A stretch of DNA of 64,000 bases from an uncultured Burkholderiales bacterium (GTDB lineage Bacteria > Pseudomonadota > Gammaproteobacteria > Burkholderiales > Burkholderiaceae_C), in NCBI GenBank assembly GCA_903844385.1, contig CAIMTJ010000018.1:151820-215819 (forward strand), written 5' to 3'. The notes beneath the pieces were generated by a model. It was not told the origin of the DNA and did no database searches. It was given only the letters and a program-made list of their open reading frames with translations. A program made the translations under genes and the position numbers. Numbering within the stretch: the first letter of the stretch is position 1; each line of letters starts with the position of its first letter. Below, one piece after another: positions 37,198 to 46,553 of the stretch.

Positions 37198-37242
37198 CAA
37201 GCCAGACAAGCCGCACCCTGATGGAGCTGGCTTGTTTGTTTT
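37198..37242 (+). terminator. terminator after dnaJ
   Basis: CAAGCCAG (37198-37205) pairs perfectly with CTGGCTTG (37227-37234) around a 21-base loop, followed by TTTGTTTT. It ends the grpE-dnaK-dnaJ unit before the next Bug gene. Confidence 0.6.
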
Positions 37243-37276
37243 CAAGACCACCCACCCACCCACCCAACAGCCCGCC

Positions 37277-38257
37277 ATGAAACTCAAACAACTGTTATTG
37301 TGCTGCACCTTGCTCAGCTGGGTCTGCTTGAACGCGTGTGCACAAAACAGTGCCTGGCCCAACAAAGTCATCAAAATCGTGGTGCCCTTTGTGCCAGGTT
37401 CTTTCACCGACACCGCCGCCAGGGTACTGAGCGTGGAGTTGGGCAAACAACTCGGACAAACTGTGATCGTTGACAACAAAGGTGGGGCGGGCAGCACCTT
37501 GGGTACCGACCAAGTGGCCAAGGCAGCCCCTGATGGATACACGTTTTTGCTGACCGACAATTCTTTTGCCGTGTCTGCCGCTCTCTATGAAAAACTTCCC
37601 TACAACCCCATCAAAGATTTGGCACCAGTCACCATCGTGGCCGAGTCTCCAGCGGTGCTGGTGGCCAGACCGGGCTTGACACTCAAGAGCCTCAAAGACA
37701 TCGTGCAGTTTGGTCAAAAAAATCAAAATGGCCTCACCTTCGGCTCGGGTGGCATCGGATCGTCGGCCCATTTGGCGATGGAAGCGTTCCTCACTCAAAA
37801 CAGTGTCCAACTCAACCACATTCCTTTTAAAGGCATTGCTGGAGCCATCACCGATGTGGCGGCCGATCGGGTGGATTTGGCCATTGGCTCTGTGGGATCC
37901 GCGCAAGCTTATATCAAGGAAGGTCGACTCCAAGGTGTTGCCGTGAGTGGTGCACAACGCCACCCACTCTTGCCTCAAGTACCCACCTTTGCAGAGTCTG
38001 GTTTTGCCAATTACAAAATGATGTATTGGTTTGGCTTGATGACGCCCAATGGGGTGCCCAAGGAGATCATTGATCGCATGCAAAAAGAAGTCGTCCATGC
38101 CTTGACCCAAGCCAAGGTCCAAGAAATTTTTGCTGCAGCGGGTGTGAAGCCCGCCTCCAACACCCCTCTAGAGTTCACCAATCTGGTTCGCGATGAATCG
38201 GCCCTGTGGGCAGAGGTGATCAAAAAAGCGGGCCTCAAATCCTTGGCTGCTCAATGA
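37277..38257 (+). CDS. Bug/TctC family periplasmic solute-binding protein
   Basis: 326 residues from ATG 37277; upstream codons of the frame run into the terminator hairpin. Signal peptide LLLCCTLLSWVCLNACAQ; mature start WPNKVIKIVVPFVPGSFTDTAARVL with the Bug signature, then VIVDNKGGAGSTLGTDQVAKAAPDGYTFLL. Note PGSFTD in place of the commoner PGGxxD, which may alter the ligand site. No TctAB permease nearby. It is followed 114 bp later by an amidohydrolase, so both may handle the same organic acid. Confidence 0.91.
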   Translation: MKLKQLLLCCTLLSWVCLNACAQNSAWPNKVIKIVVPFVPGSFTDTAARVLSVELGKQLGQTVIVDNKGGAGSTLGTDQVAKAAPDGYTFLLTDNSFAVSAALYEKLPYNPIKDLAPVTIVAESPAVLVARPGLTLKSLKDIVQFGQKNQNGLTFGSGGIGSSAHLAMEAFLTQNSVQLNHIPFKGIAGAITDVAADRVDLAIGSVGSAQAYIKEGRLQGVAVSGAQRHPLLPQVPTFAESGFANYKMMYWFGLMTPNGVPKEIIDRMQKEVVHALTQAKVQEIFAAAGVKPASNTPLEFTNLVRDESALWAEVIKKAGLKSLAAQ

Positions 38258-38371
38258 GCAAGATGCTCGAGAGGCCATCGTCTTCAATGCATGGCCTGAT
38301 CAAGCGCGCGCAGGCTGGGCGCTTTGAGAACGAGAAATGACTCGCACGGCTCATCAATTTATTTCCATCCC

Positions 38372-39235
38372 ATGACTTTTGATCTCTCTGAACAACCCCT
38401 GTTCACTTCTCCCGCCTTGGCCTGTGACTCGCACTTTCACGTCTTTGGGGCCGCCGAGCAATACCCCTATGGCACGGATTTGAGATACGCACCGCCCCTG
38501 GCACCTTTGCAAGAGTATTTGAAGTTGGCACAACACTTGGGGCTCACACGCTTCGTGTTTGTGCAGCCCAGCGCCTACGCGCGGGACAACCAATGCATGC
38601 TCGACGCCATGCAGGTGGTCGGTGTTGAGCGCTGCCGAGGTGTGGTGGACTTGGATGATGACGTCACCTTGGAGCACATGCAGCGCTTGCATGCTTTGGG
38701 TGTGAGAGGCATCCGAATCAATGTGAGTCCAGTGCACCCCTATGAGGCTGGTTTGGCCCAAAAAATGACGCCGCGCATCGAAACCTTGGCCAACAAATGC
38801 AGCACCTTGGGCTGGCACCTTGATTTCTTGTTGCCGGGGTGGTTGACGACAGAGCTCTTGGGGGTCATGAAGCGTTTGACCATCCCTTTTTCCATGGCTC
38901 ACATGGGGATGAATTTGGCCAAAGACGGTGTCGAAGCACCAGGATTTAAAGCCTTATTGAAACTCGTGAGCGAGGGACAACGCTTGGCCTATGTGAAATT
39001 CACCGGTATTTACCGCATGTCCAAGCTCGAGCACTACACCGACGCCGACCCCATGGCCCGGGCCTTGATCAAAGAAGCGGGAGACCGCCTCATTTGGGGC
39101 AGCGACTACCCGCATTTGTCGTTTGGAGAGCACAGCTCCATTGCACTCTTTAATCTGCTGGAGCGTTGGTGCGATAACGATCATGAAAAGAAACTGATCT
39201 TGAGTGACAACCCGGCCAGGCTTTTTGGGTTTTAA
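38372..39235 (+). CDS. amidohydrolase family protein, LigI-like
   Basis: 287 residues from ATG 38372. The N-terminus CDSHFHVFGAAEQYPYGTDL closely parallels LigI (HxHVFG...FPY...) and the C-terminal RLIWGSDYPHLSFG matches the catalytic Asp region VIWGTDWPHPN of the ligI product in this same window. It is therefore a paralogue of PDC hydrolase, a TIM-barrel lactonase/hydrolase, acting on a carboxylated lactone or similar compound. Placed between a Bug receptor and a convergent HpcH/HpaI aldolase. Substrate unknown. Confidence 0.88.
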   Translation: MTFDLSEQPLFTSPALACDSHFHVFGAAEQYPYGTDLRYAPPLAPLQEYLKLAQHLGLTRFVFVQPSAYARDNQCMLDAMQVVGVERCRGVVDLDDDVTLEHMQRLHALGVRGIRINVSPVHPYEAGLAQKMTPRIETLANKCSTLGWHLDFLLPGWLTTELLGVMKRLTIPFSMAHMGMNLAKDGVEAPGFKALLKLVSEGQRLAYVKFTGIYRMSKLEHYTDADPMARALIKEAGDRLIWGSDYPHLSFGEHSSIALFNLLERWCDNDHEKKLILSDNPARLFGF

Positions 39236-39308
39236 ACCCCCAAGGGCGCTCGCGACGCCTTTGCCGCCTTGCTGCATTGGGGCGTCATCACAGACGCTCA
39301 AAGGGTGC

Positions 39309-40118
39309 TCACACGCCAAGATTTAGGCCATTGACCTGCTTGGCTTTTTCGGTCGCGGCACTCAAGAGGAATGCCAAATCGGTGCCAGTAGAGACATAAC
39401 GTGCACCCATTTGGACAAATTGCTCGACCAAGTCTGGCCTGGAAGACAGTCCGCCCACACCGCAAAATTTACCGTGCTTTTGACACACCGCGATCGTGTG
39501 TGCATAGGCGTCTTTGAGCTTGACGTGATCATACTGACCTGCCACGCCCATGTCAGCGAGCAAGTCGTTGGAGCCAATCATGACCATATCGACACCGGGA
39601 GTCGACATGATGTCGTCGGCATGGTCCAAAGCGGCTTGGTTTTCAAATTGAACCACCACCATGGTGTTGGCATTCAACACGGGATAGGCCTTGTCCGGCG
39701 GAAATGAACGGTATTGCAAATGCGGCATCACGCCGGCCGAAGAGCGCTCTCCAAAAGGGGGGAATTTGGCACAGGCCACCACCGCTTGCGCCTGCTCTTT
39801 GCTTTGTACATGAGGGGCAATCACCCCCAAGGCACCACCATCGAGGACTCTGGAGATCCACTGCGAAGTATTGTCAGGAACTCGCACCAACGCCGCTATG
39901 CCGATGGCCATGGCCGCCATACAAATTTGTCCTGTTGTTTCGAGCGAAAAACTGCTGTGCTCCAAATCGATGTAGAGGGAATCAAAGCCTGCAGTTTTGG
40001 CGATCTGTGCAATCTCAATGCCCGAGACCAACTTCACTGTCATGGAGGAGACCACTTGGTTGGCGCGAAGCTTTTCAAGCACGTTGTTGTTCAATATCTG
40101 CGACAAATCAGAATTCAT
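39309..40118 (-). CDS. HpcH/HpaI aldolase/citrate lyase family protein
   Basis: 269-residue class II aldolase barrel. SLYIDLEHSSFSLE (catalytic Asp/His loop), GALGVIAPHVQS, VVVQFENQAALDHADDI (metal-ligand Glu) and DMVMIGSNDLLADMG (metal-ligand Asp) follow the HpaI order. Such enzymes split 2-keto-hydroxy acids to pyruvate or a related keto acid plus an aldehyde. It is alone on the minus strand, convergent with the LigI-like gene; a shared catabolic route is suggested by position only. Confidence 0.92.
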   Translation of the reverse strand: MNSDLSQILNNNVLEKLRANQVVSSMTVKLVSGIEIAQIAKTAGFDSLYIDLEHSSFSLETTGQICMAAMAIGIAALVRVPDNTSQWISRVLDGGALGVIAPHVQSKEQAQAVVACAKFPPFGERSSAGVMPHLQYRSFPPDKAYPVLNANTMVVVQFENQAALDHADDIMSTPGVDMVMIGSNDLLADMGVAGQYDHVKLKDAYAHTIAVCQKHGKFCGVGGLSSRPDLVEQFVQMGARYVSTGTDLAFLLSAATEKAKQVNGLNLGV

Positions 40119-40395
40119 TCAATGCCTTGTTTGGAAAATTGAGTCAACCACGTGACCGACTGAAGGATTTTACAGTTGTATTGTTCGCGCGCTTCACACG
40201 ATTAAAGCGCTCAGAAAACCGCATCAACGACTTGCGATTCACAGCGTGTCTGGGTTGACCAGGAACCATGAGAGACACCCCACTGCGAGCCTCAGCACGG
40301 GATGGGGGTCGCGGGCCTAAAGGGTAATTACCGATTCCAACTCAATCCTGATCTTTAAAATGGAACACAGACATGTTATTTTTTTAAGGATTGAA

Positions 40396-41622
40396 ATGAA
40401 TCGCATCTCATCATTTTCACGCCAATGGCGCTCCAAACTGGCGACCTTGTCTTGGGGACTGGCCCTGAGCATCTTGAGTGGCTTGGCGTTTGCTCAGGCC
40501 AACCCGCCCATTCGCATTGGCAGCACCTTGGCGCTCACTGGCCCCTTATCGGCCACAGGCATTGTGCACAAATTGGCCGGTGAAATTGCCATTGAAGACA
40601 TCAACAAAAGGGGTGGTTTTTTGGGCCGCAAGGTGGAATGGGTACTCAAAGACGACCAATCCAAACCCGAATTGGCCCGCACACTCTACGAGCAACTCTT
40701 GAATAGCGACAAAGTCGACTTGCTCATGGGCCCCTATGCGACAGGTGCTATTTTGGCAGCCATGGTGGTGGCCGAGCGCAACAACAAGTTGCTCATCCAT
40801 CACACTTTTGGCATCCCCAACCAAGCGAAATACGATAAACAGTTCCCTGCCTGGGCTTTGGGCTCTTATCCGGAAAAGACCGTTCCCAATACCGTCTTTG
40901 ATGCCATGGCGTCTTTGGATAAGGCACCCAAAACCATTGCCATCATCACCAGCAAATTCCCGTCGGTGTTTTTCTTGTCCACCGGCGCCAGAGAAGTGGC
41001 CAAGCAGCGCGGCTTGAAAGAAGTTCTCTATTTGGAGTGGGATTTTGGCAATCGCGATTTCTCCGCCATTGCTGCTCGTGTCAAAGACGCCAAGCCTGAT
41101 TTGGTGTGGATTGGCGATATTGGTGCCGAGGGCAATCAAGTGCTAGAAGCCATGAAAAAAATCGATTACACGCCCCCCCTTCACACCCATGTTTACCCCT
41201 CCCCTGGTATCTTGGCCACAGCGCCTGAGGGACAAGGTTCATTTGCCATTTCTCCCTTTGAAGAGCATGTGCCCTTTACCAAGAACAAAGGCGCTGAGAC
41301 ACTCACCAAGAACTTTGACAGCAAAGCCAAAACCGAAGGATTGCCCTATACCAAAGTGGAAGTTCAGGCTGCCAGCTCATTTGTTGCCTGGCAGATGCTA
41401 GAAGCTGCAGTGACGGCGACCAAGAGTCTTGATGACGCACAATTGGCCAAGTGGCTCAAGGCCAATCAAGTTGACACAGTGGTGGGCAAAGTCAGATTTG
41501 ATGGCCCGTTTAACTATGGCGACGATATGATGCACGTCAAACAACTCCAAAACGGACAATGGCTGATGGTTTGGCCCAAAAATTTGGCTGCTCCGGGCGT
41601 CAAAATGCAAGTCAACCCATGA
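40396..41622 (+). CDS. LivK-like ABC transporter substrate-binding protein
   Basis: 408 residues from ATG 40396, with AAGGA five bases upstream. Signal peptide ends at SGLAFAQA; the mature protein opens IRIGSTLALTGPLSATG, the type I periplasmic binding protein (Peripla_BP_6) signature, followed by INKRGGFLGRKVEWVLKDDQ and VDLLMGPYATGAIL. It is the receptor type that partners LivHMGF, yet no permease or ATPase genes adjoin it; the livHMGF set at 28164-31525 is the closest candidate. A strong terminator follows, so it is monocistronic. Confidence 0.92.
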   Translation: MNRISSFSRQWRSKLATLSWGLALSILSGLAFAQANPPIRIGSTLALTGPLSATGIVHKLAGEIAIEDINKRGGFLGRKVEWVLKDDQSKPELARTLYEQLLNSDKVDLLMGPYATGAILAAMVVAERNNKLLIHHTFGIPNQAKYDKQFPAWALGSYPEKTVPNTVFDAMASLDKAPKTIAIITSKFPSVFFLSTGAREVAKQRGLKEVLYLEWDFGNRDFSAIAARVKDAKPDLVWIGDIGAEGNQVLEAMKKIDYTPPLHTHVYPSPGILATAPEGQGSFAISPFEEHVPFTKNKGAETLTKNFDSKAKTEGLPYTKVEVQAASSFVAWQMLEAAVTATKSLDDAQLAKWLKANQVDTVVGKVRFDGPFNYGDDMMHVKQLQNGQWLMVWPKNLAAPGVKMQVNP

Positions 41623-41955
41623 TCCCTTTGATGCTGCTCCCGACCTGAGAGCATCATGGACCAGCCCCGCCAGCGGCGGGGCTTTTTTTCGCCCTGAATT
41701 GCGCATTGAGCAGGGGCTTTGGGTTTCATGCCGGACTCAGATGCAATGGAGGGCAGCCCACCACCACGGTAGGGCTCTTTGAAGAAATCCAATGAAAGGG
41801 TCAATCTCGCGGCAATCCGGTCTGAGCCCTCGCGTGGCCGAGCATTTCTCACTAAAATATCGATCAAGGCCTCCTCATTTCGATCCAGCGAGTGCCGACC
41901 TATCTAGTGGACAAGCCCGACACCTGATCCACTGCCCCCAACCCACATAGCCCTC
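41623..41955. other. intergenic region LivK-like / Bug
   Basis: 333 bp. Holds the terminator at 41663-41689; the rest must include the promoter of the Bug gene at 41956, but I see no convincing element, RNA gene or conserved ORF. Confidence 0.5.
41663..41689 (+). terminator. strong rho-independent terminator after LivK-like gene
   Basis: AGCCCCGCC (41663-41671), three-base loop AGC, GGCGGGGCT (41675-41683), then a run of T to 41689. Nine-base-pair GC-rich perfect stem. Confidence 0.95.
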
Positions 41956-42945
41956 ATGAAATCCAACTCCACCAACCCCCTTCAAACCACAGTTGCGCTC
42001 GCCATGATGGTGGCGTCGGGTTTCCTATCCAGCACGGCTCACGCCCAGAATTTTCCATCCAAGACCTTGACGATTGTGGTGCCCACGGCCCCAGGCGGCG
42101 CCAATGATGCCATGGCTCGAATCATCGCTCAAGGCTTGTCCACTCGACTCGGTCAATCGGTGGTGGTGGACAACCGAGCTGGCGCCAACGGTGCCATCGC
42201 TTGTGAGTTTGTCGCACGCGCCACTCCCGATGGACACACCATTCTTTTTGGCTACATTGCAACCCACGGCATCAATCCAGCCTTGCAAAAACTGAAATAC
42301 GACCCATCCACGGATTTTGAAGCCATTGGACTGGTGGCGAATTCCCCCACTTTGCTCGTGACCACCATGGGCTTGAATGTCAAAACGCCCAAGGAACTCA
42401 TTGCCTTGATCAATTCAAAGCCCGGCACCATGAGTTACGCCTCAGCGGGCAAAGGCACGGCACCCCATTTGGCCGGCGAGCTCTTTAAACTCTCCACCGG
42501 CGTTGACTTGGTGCACATTCCCTACAAAGGCTCAGCGCCTGCGGTGGTCGACACCATTGGCGGGACCACCCAGGTGATGTTTCCCAGCCTCTTTACCGCT
42601 TTTCCGCAAGTCAAGGCTGGAAAATTGCGCGCCTTGGCCATTGCGGGCGAAAAGCGCTCCTCTGTCATGCCAGAAGTTCCAACACTCACTGAACTGGGTG
42701 TGCCCAATGTCAACATCAGTCAGTGGTATGGGCTGTTTGCGCCGGCCAAGACACCCAAAGCGGTCATTGAACGCCTGAACAAAGATCTCAATGAGGTGCT
42801 CAACGAAAAAGCCAATGAAAAGAAAATTGAAGACCAAGGTGCAGAGGTGGAAACCAGCACACCTCAGGCTTTGGCTGACTTGGTCAAAAAAGAAGTCGTG
42901 CGTTGGAAGTCGGTGGTGAACGCTGCAAAAATTACAGCCGACTAA
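41956..42945 (+). CDS. Bug/TctC family periplasmic solute-binding protein
   Basis: 329 residues. Signal peptide ends STAHAQNFP; FPSKTLTIVVPTAPGGANDAMAR, VVVDNRAGANGAIACEFVARATPDGHTILF and the C-terminal GLFAPAKTPKAVIERLN match the Bug family. Third such receptor in the window; no TctAB present. It is followed 46 bp downstream by a MobA-like gene, probably on one transcript. Ligand unknown, likely a carboxylate. Confidence 0.92.
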   Translation: MKSNSTNPLQTTVALAMMVASGFLSSTAHAQNFPSKTLTIVVPTAPGGANDAMARIIAQGLSTRLGQSVVVDNRAGANGAIACEFVARATPDGHTILFGYIATHGINPALQKLKYDPSTDFEAIGLVANSPTLLVTTMGLNVKTPKELIALINSKPGTMSYASAGKGTAPHLAGELFKLSTGVDLVHIPYKGSAPAVVDTIGGTTQVMFPSLFTAFPQVKAGKLRALAIAGEKRSSVMPEVPTLTELGVPNVNISQWYGLFAPAKTPKAVIERLNKDLNEVLNEKANEKKIEDQGAEVETSTPQALADLVKKEVVRWKSVVNAAKITAD

Positions 42946-42991
42946 GGAAGTCGTCTGCACTTTTTCATGAAAAAATTATTCCATTAATTCC

Positions 42992-43627
42992 ATGCAACTT
43001 GGCGCTGTCCTTCAAGCCGCTGGTTCTGCTTCACGAATGGGCTACAGGCCCAAGTGCTTGCTTGAAATCGAGGGGCAGGCCTTGATTGTTCGAACGACCC
43101 AGGCGCTCTTGGATGCGGGTATTCATGACTTGGTGGTGGTGGTGGGCCATTACGCCAAGGAAGTGAGAGCCGCCTTGCGAGACTTTCCCGTCACCTTCAT
43201 CGACAACCCCGAACCGGATCTGGGTCAGGTCTCCTCACAGCGTCTTGGACTTTTGCACCTCATGCCCAACCACGATGCCATCATCATGGCCTTGGCCGAT
43301 CAGCCCTTGATACAAACACAAGATGTCGTTGAACTCATCCATTTCTACGAGCAATGCGCCAAGTCGACCTCCGTGGTTTATCCCAGGGTAAATGGACAAC
43401 CGGGCAACCCTGTGCTGATCTCTGGCAAGGCCAGAGAGGACATACTCCACTGCGCCCCCGATATGGGAGTCAAAGATTGGCGCCGATTGCATGAAGAAGA
43501 AGTGATGGTCTTGGAGTGCGATAACACCCACTACATCATTGACTTGGATACACCCCAGGATTTGCTTACATTCCAGGAAAAATTCGCGACAGCGCTGTCA
43601 TGGCCTGAGCCACACCACCCATTATAA
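42992..43627 (+). CDS. MobA-like nucleotidyltransferase family protein
   Basis: 211 residues with the NTP-transferase fold: LGAVLQAAGSASRMGYRPKCLLEIEG is a variant of the LAAGxSxRMGxxK nucleotide-binding loop (Gln before Ala-Ala-Gly, RPK in place of xxK), and IIMALADQPLI is the metal-binding Asp segment. The family includes MocA, which makes molybdopterin cytosine dinucleotide for xanthine-oxidase-type enzymes. No molybdenum hydroxylase gene is in the window, so the partner is elsewhere or the substrate differs. The 3' end overlaps the convergent DUF1854 gene by six bases. Confidence 0.85.
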   Translation: MQLGAVLQAAGSASRMGYRPKCLLEIEGQALIVRTTQALLDAGIHDLVVVVGHYAKEVRAALRDFPVTFIDNPEPDLGQVSSQRLGLLHLMPNHDAIIMALADQPLIQTQDVVELIHFYEQCAKSTSVVYPRVNGQPGNPVLISGKAREDILHCAPDMGVKDWRRLHEEEVMVLECDNTHYIIDLDTPQDLLTFQEKFATALSWPEPHHPL

Positions 43628-44137
43628 AAAACGATCCAGCAGCTTGCGACTCAAGCGATCCATGGCCGACAAATTTTTGATCAAAAACTGTACGCCAAAG
43701 GCATCAGCCACAATGAGTGTATTGGCATTGAGTCTTTTGATGTCTTCTTCGCCATTGAGCAGCAGTTGCGTCTGTCCCCGATTGGTCTGAATTCGCCAGC
43801 GACAAGGCGTGATAAAGCCGCTCACCGATTCAAGCTTCAAAATTTCTGGCATGAACTCGCGCATCTGTAAGCACTGCAAGACAGCCTCTTTGAGCTCGCC
43901 ATGGAGCTCATTGAGCGCATCAAACCAACACAACTCTTTGCCTTCGCGGCTGAGAATAGACACCCCCTCTTGGGGACACATGATCGGAAAGGCCCTCACC
44001 GCATGCACGTGATCGTGCACCTCCAGGCCAAGCGAGAAATGCCAAACTCCCAAAGCATCGGCCCACAACTTGGGGGATGGGGCTTGAATGCTCTCAACGG
44101 GAGAGGCGACGGTGTCTGAGGATGGCATGGGTGACAT
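43622..44137 (-). CDS. DUF1854 protein of a cyanophycin-linked ABC exporter
   Basis: 171 residues from ATG 44137 (the frame is open into the ABC gene, but that part reads out of phase with coding sequence). Core: VHAVRAFPIMCPQEGVSILSREGKELCWFD and FITPCRWRIQTNRGQTQLLLNGEEDIKRL, which I recognise as DUF1854. Pfam describes this domain at the C-terminus of some ABC transporters; here it is a separate gene 46 bp after the ABC gene. The divergent neighbours are cyanophycin synthetases, and homologues are known to accompany cphA. Biochemical role unknown; a regulatory or ligand-binding subunit is inferred. Confidence 0.8.
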   Translation of the reverse strand: MSPMPSSDTVASPVESIQAPSPKLWADALGVWHFSLGLEVHDHVHAVRAFPIMCPQEGVSILSREGKELCWFDALNELHGELKEAVLQCLQMREFMPEILKLESVSGFITPCRWRIQTNRGQTQLLLNGEEDIKRLNANTLIVADAFGVQFLIKNLSAMDRLSRKLLDRFL

Positions 44138-44183
44138 TGGAAACAACTCTGACTTCAGGTTCAAATGGACTTCAATGACTCGA

Positions 44184-46553
44184 TCAAAGCTCTTGCGAAT
44201 GCAGCGTTTGGTCAGGCGCAGAATCAAGACGAGCAGAAACCAAGGCGTCTTGGGCTTGTTGGGCCTGGGCTTCATAAAGTCGCCAATAGGCGCCTTGTGC
44301 TGCCAGCAAATCATCATGACGGCCTTCTTCGACCTTCACGCCTTGCTCCATGACGACCAAACGATCTGCGCGCTTTAAGGTGGAGAGTCGGTGTGCAATG
44401 GCAATGGTGGTTCGCCCTTGCACCAAGTTGTCCAACGCTTTTTGAATTTCTTGCTCGGTCTCCGTGTCCACCGAGGATGTGGCCTCGTCCATGATCAATA
44501 TCTGAGGATTGATCAGCAAAGCACGGGCGATAGAGATACGCTGACGCTCACCGCCTGAGAGACCTTGCCCACGCTCACCCACCAAAGAGTCGTAGCCTTG
44601 GGGCAAACGCAAAATGAACTCATGGGCATGCGCTGCCCTGGCTGCTGCGACGATTTCTTGGCGGCTCGCAGTGCTTTTGCCATAGGCAATGTTGTCGGCA
44701 ATGGTGCCAAAGAACAAATAGGGTTCTTGCAAAACCAATCCGATGTGGCTGCGGTATTGGGCCAACGGGAAACGCCGGATGTCCACGCCATCCACCTCGA
44801 TTTGACCTTCACTCAAATCATAAAAGCGGCAAATCAAATTCACCAGTGTGCTTTTACCCGATCCACTTTGACCCACCAAACCGATCATCTCCCCGGGCTG
44901 GATGTTCAAGTTCAGGTTCTTGATCACCAACCGGTTGCCATACCGAAAGGACGCATTGGTGAGTTTGATCTCACCTCGGACGTGACTCAACTCAATGGGA
45001 TCTTTGGGCTCGGGCACACTGGAGACGTGGTCGAGAATTTCAAAGATGCGCTTGGTGCCAGCGGCGGCTTTTTGGGTGTGTGAAACAATTCGACTCATCG
45101 AATCGAGCCGGGTGTAAAAGCGACCGATATAAGCCAAAAAGGCGGTCAAAACACCCACCGTCACTTGATGCTGCGAGACTTGCCAAATTCCAAAAGCCCA
45201 GACCACCAAGAGCCCCACCTCGGTCATCAAGGTCACGGTGGGCGAGAACAACGACCACAAGAAATTGATCCGGTCATTGACCGCCAAATTGTGCCTGTTG
45301 GCCTCTCTAAAGCGCGCGCTCTCTCGCCCCTCCTGGGCGAAGGCTTTGACCACTCGAATGCCGGGTATGGTGTCGGCCAGTACATTGGTGAGTTCTGACC
45401 AAACCCGGTCAATTTTCTCGAACCCCAAGCGCAGTCGGTCTCTCACCACATGAATGAGCCAACCGATAAATGGCAGCGGCAACAAGGTCGCCATGGCGAG
45501 ATAAGGGTCGATGCTAAAGAGGATGATCGACGTCATCACGATCATCAAAAAGTCAGTCGCAAAATCGAGCAAATGAAGCGATAAAAACACACACAAACGG
45601 TCTGTTTCGCCGCCAATGCGGGTCATCAAGTCACCCGTGCGGCGACCCCCAAAGTACTCCAGCGACAATTTCATCAAGTGCTCGTAGGCCGTGGTGCGCA
45701 AGTCTGCGCCAATGCGCTCTGAGACCAAGGCCAAAATGTAAGTTTTGATCCACCCCAGCCCCCAAGCCAACAAGGCGGCGGCCAACAAACCCAACAAGTA
45801 CTTCGACACCGTTGAGACTTCGATGCGCTGTCCATTTTGAAAGGGAATCAACACCTCATCCATGAGTGGCATGGTGAGGTAAGGTGGCACCAAGGTCGCC
45901 GCTGTGGAGCACAAGGTCAAGACAAATCCCAAGACCAAGCGCGCACGGTACGGTTTGGCAAATCGCCACAGTCTGAATAACCCCCAGGTTGAAGGCGTGG
46001 TGTCCTCGACAGCCAAGCCCAAAGCGCCCACAGATTCATCGGCCAAAGCGTGGGCGCCCACCAAATCGTGTTGTGAAGCTTGCGCCCCCAGCCCGTGCGC
46101 AGTTGAAAGCAAGGAGCTCGCCTGGGGATCGACTGGTGTGCGAGCGCTCTCAAGCGCCAAATCATGCGCCCGATAACGCGTCACCGCTTGGTTCCAGGCT
46201 TCTTGTAATGACAGCGCCTGCACATTGTGGGTCAAGGTAAAACGCCAGCGGGCCAATCGGCTTTGAGCATCCACCAATTCCAATGAGCCCACGCCCGCAT
46301 AATCTTGGTGCTTGAGTGTGGCGAGTGTCTGCAGCGCAAAGATTTGACACTCCCCAGGCAACAGACCCTCATCTCCCACAGGCATCCAGGACAACAATCG
46401 TTGATTGGTGGCGACCAAATAGCCTTGAATAAACTTTAATTCCAGATTCAAGTCAACTTCTAGCCACGCCAAAACGTTTTCATGGGTACCGAGCTGCGAT
46501 TTGACCCAATCGTTCAAGGCAAAAGGCAACGAAACTGGGCTAGAGAGGAACAT
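44184..46553 (-). CDS. ABC transporter (fused membrane and ATPase domains), cyanophycin-associated
   Basis: 789 residues. N-terminal about 190 residues are soluble and of unknown fold (starts MFLSSPVSLPFALNDW, with HENVLAWLEVDLNLELKF); then a six-helix exporter domain beginning LWRFAKPYRARLVLGFVLTL, and a nucleotide-binding domain with GQSGSGKSTLVNLI (about 560), QGLSGGERQRISIARAL and LIMDEATSSVD. It is a half-size type IV exporter, expected to act as a homodimer in the inner membrane. Divergent from cphA'-cphA and followed by the DUF1854 gene. The exported or flipped substrate is unknown. Confidence 0.9.
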   Translation of the reverse strand: MFLSSPVSLPFALNDWVKSQLGTHENVLAWLEVDLNLELKFIQGYLVATNQRLLSWMPVGDEGLLPGECQIFALQTLATLKHQDYAGVGSLELVDAQSRLARWRFTLTHNVQALSLQEAWNQAVTRYRAHDLALESARTPVDPQASSLLSTAHGLGAQASQHDLVGAHALADESVGALGLAVEDTTPSTWGLFRLWRFAKPYRARLVLGFVLTLCSTAATLVPPYLTMPLMDEVLIPFQNGQRIEVSTVSKYLLGLLAAALLAWGLGWIKTYILALVSERIGADLRTTAYEHLMKLSLEYFGGRRTGDLMTRIGGETDRLCVFLSLHLLDFATDFLMIVMTSIILFSIDPYLAMATLLPLPFIGWLIHVVRDRLRLGFEKIDRVWSELTNVLADTIPGIRVVKAFAQEGRESARFREANRHNLAVNDRINFLWSLFSPTVTLMTEVGLLVVWAFGIWQVSQHQVTVGVLTAFLAYIGRFYTRLDSMSRIVSHTQKAAAGTKRIFEILDHVSSVPEPKDPIELSHVRGEIKLTNASFRYGNRLVIKNLNLNIQPGEMIGLVGQSGSGKSTLVNLICRFYDLSEGQIEVDGVDIRRFPLAQYRSHIGLVLQEPYLFFGTIADNIAYGKSTASRQEIVAAARAAHAHEFILRLPQGYDSLVGERGQGLSGGERQRISIARALLINPQILIMDEATSSVDTETEQEIQKALDNLVQGRTTIAIAHRLSTLKRADRLVVMEQGVKVEEGRHDDLLAAQGAYWRLYEAQAQQAQDALVSARLDSAPDQTLHSQEL

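Noticed and set aside
44138..44317. Extended N-terminus of the DUF1854 protein
   Set aside because: It would overlap the end of the ABC gene and reads as an out-of-phase copy of its codons; ATG 44137 is used instead.
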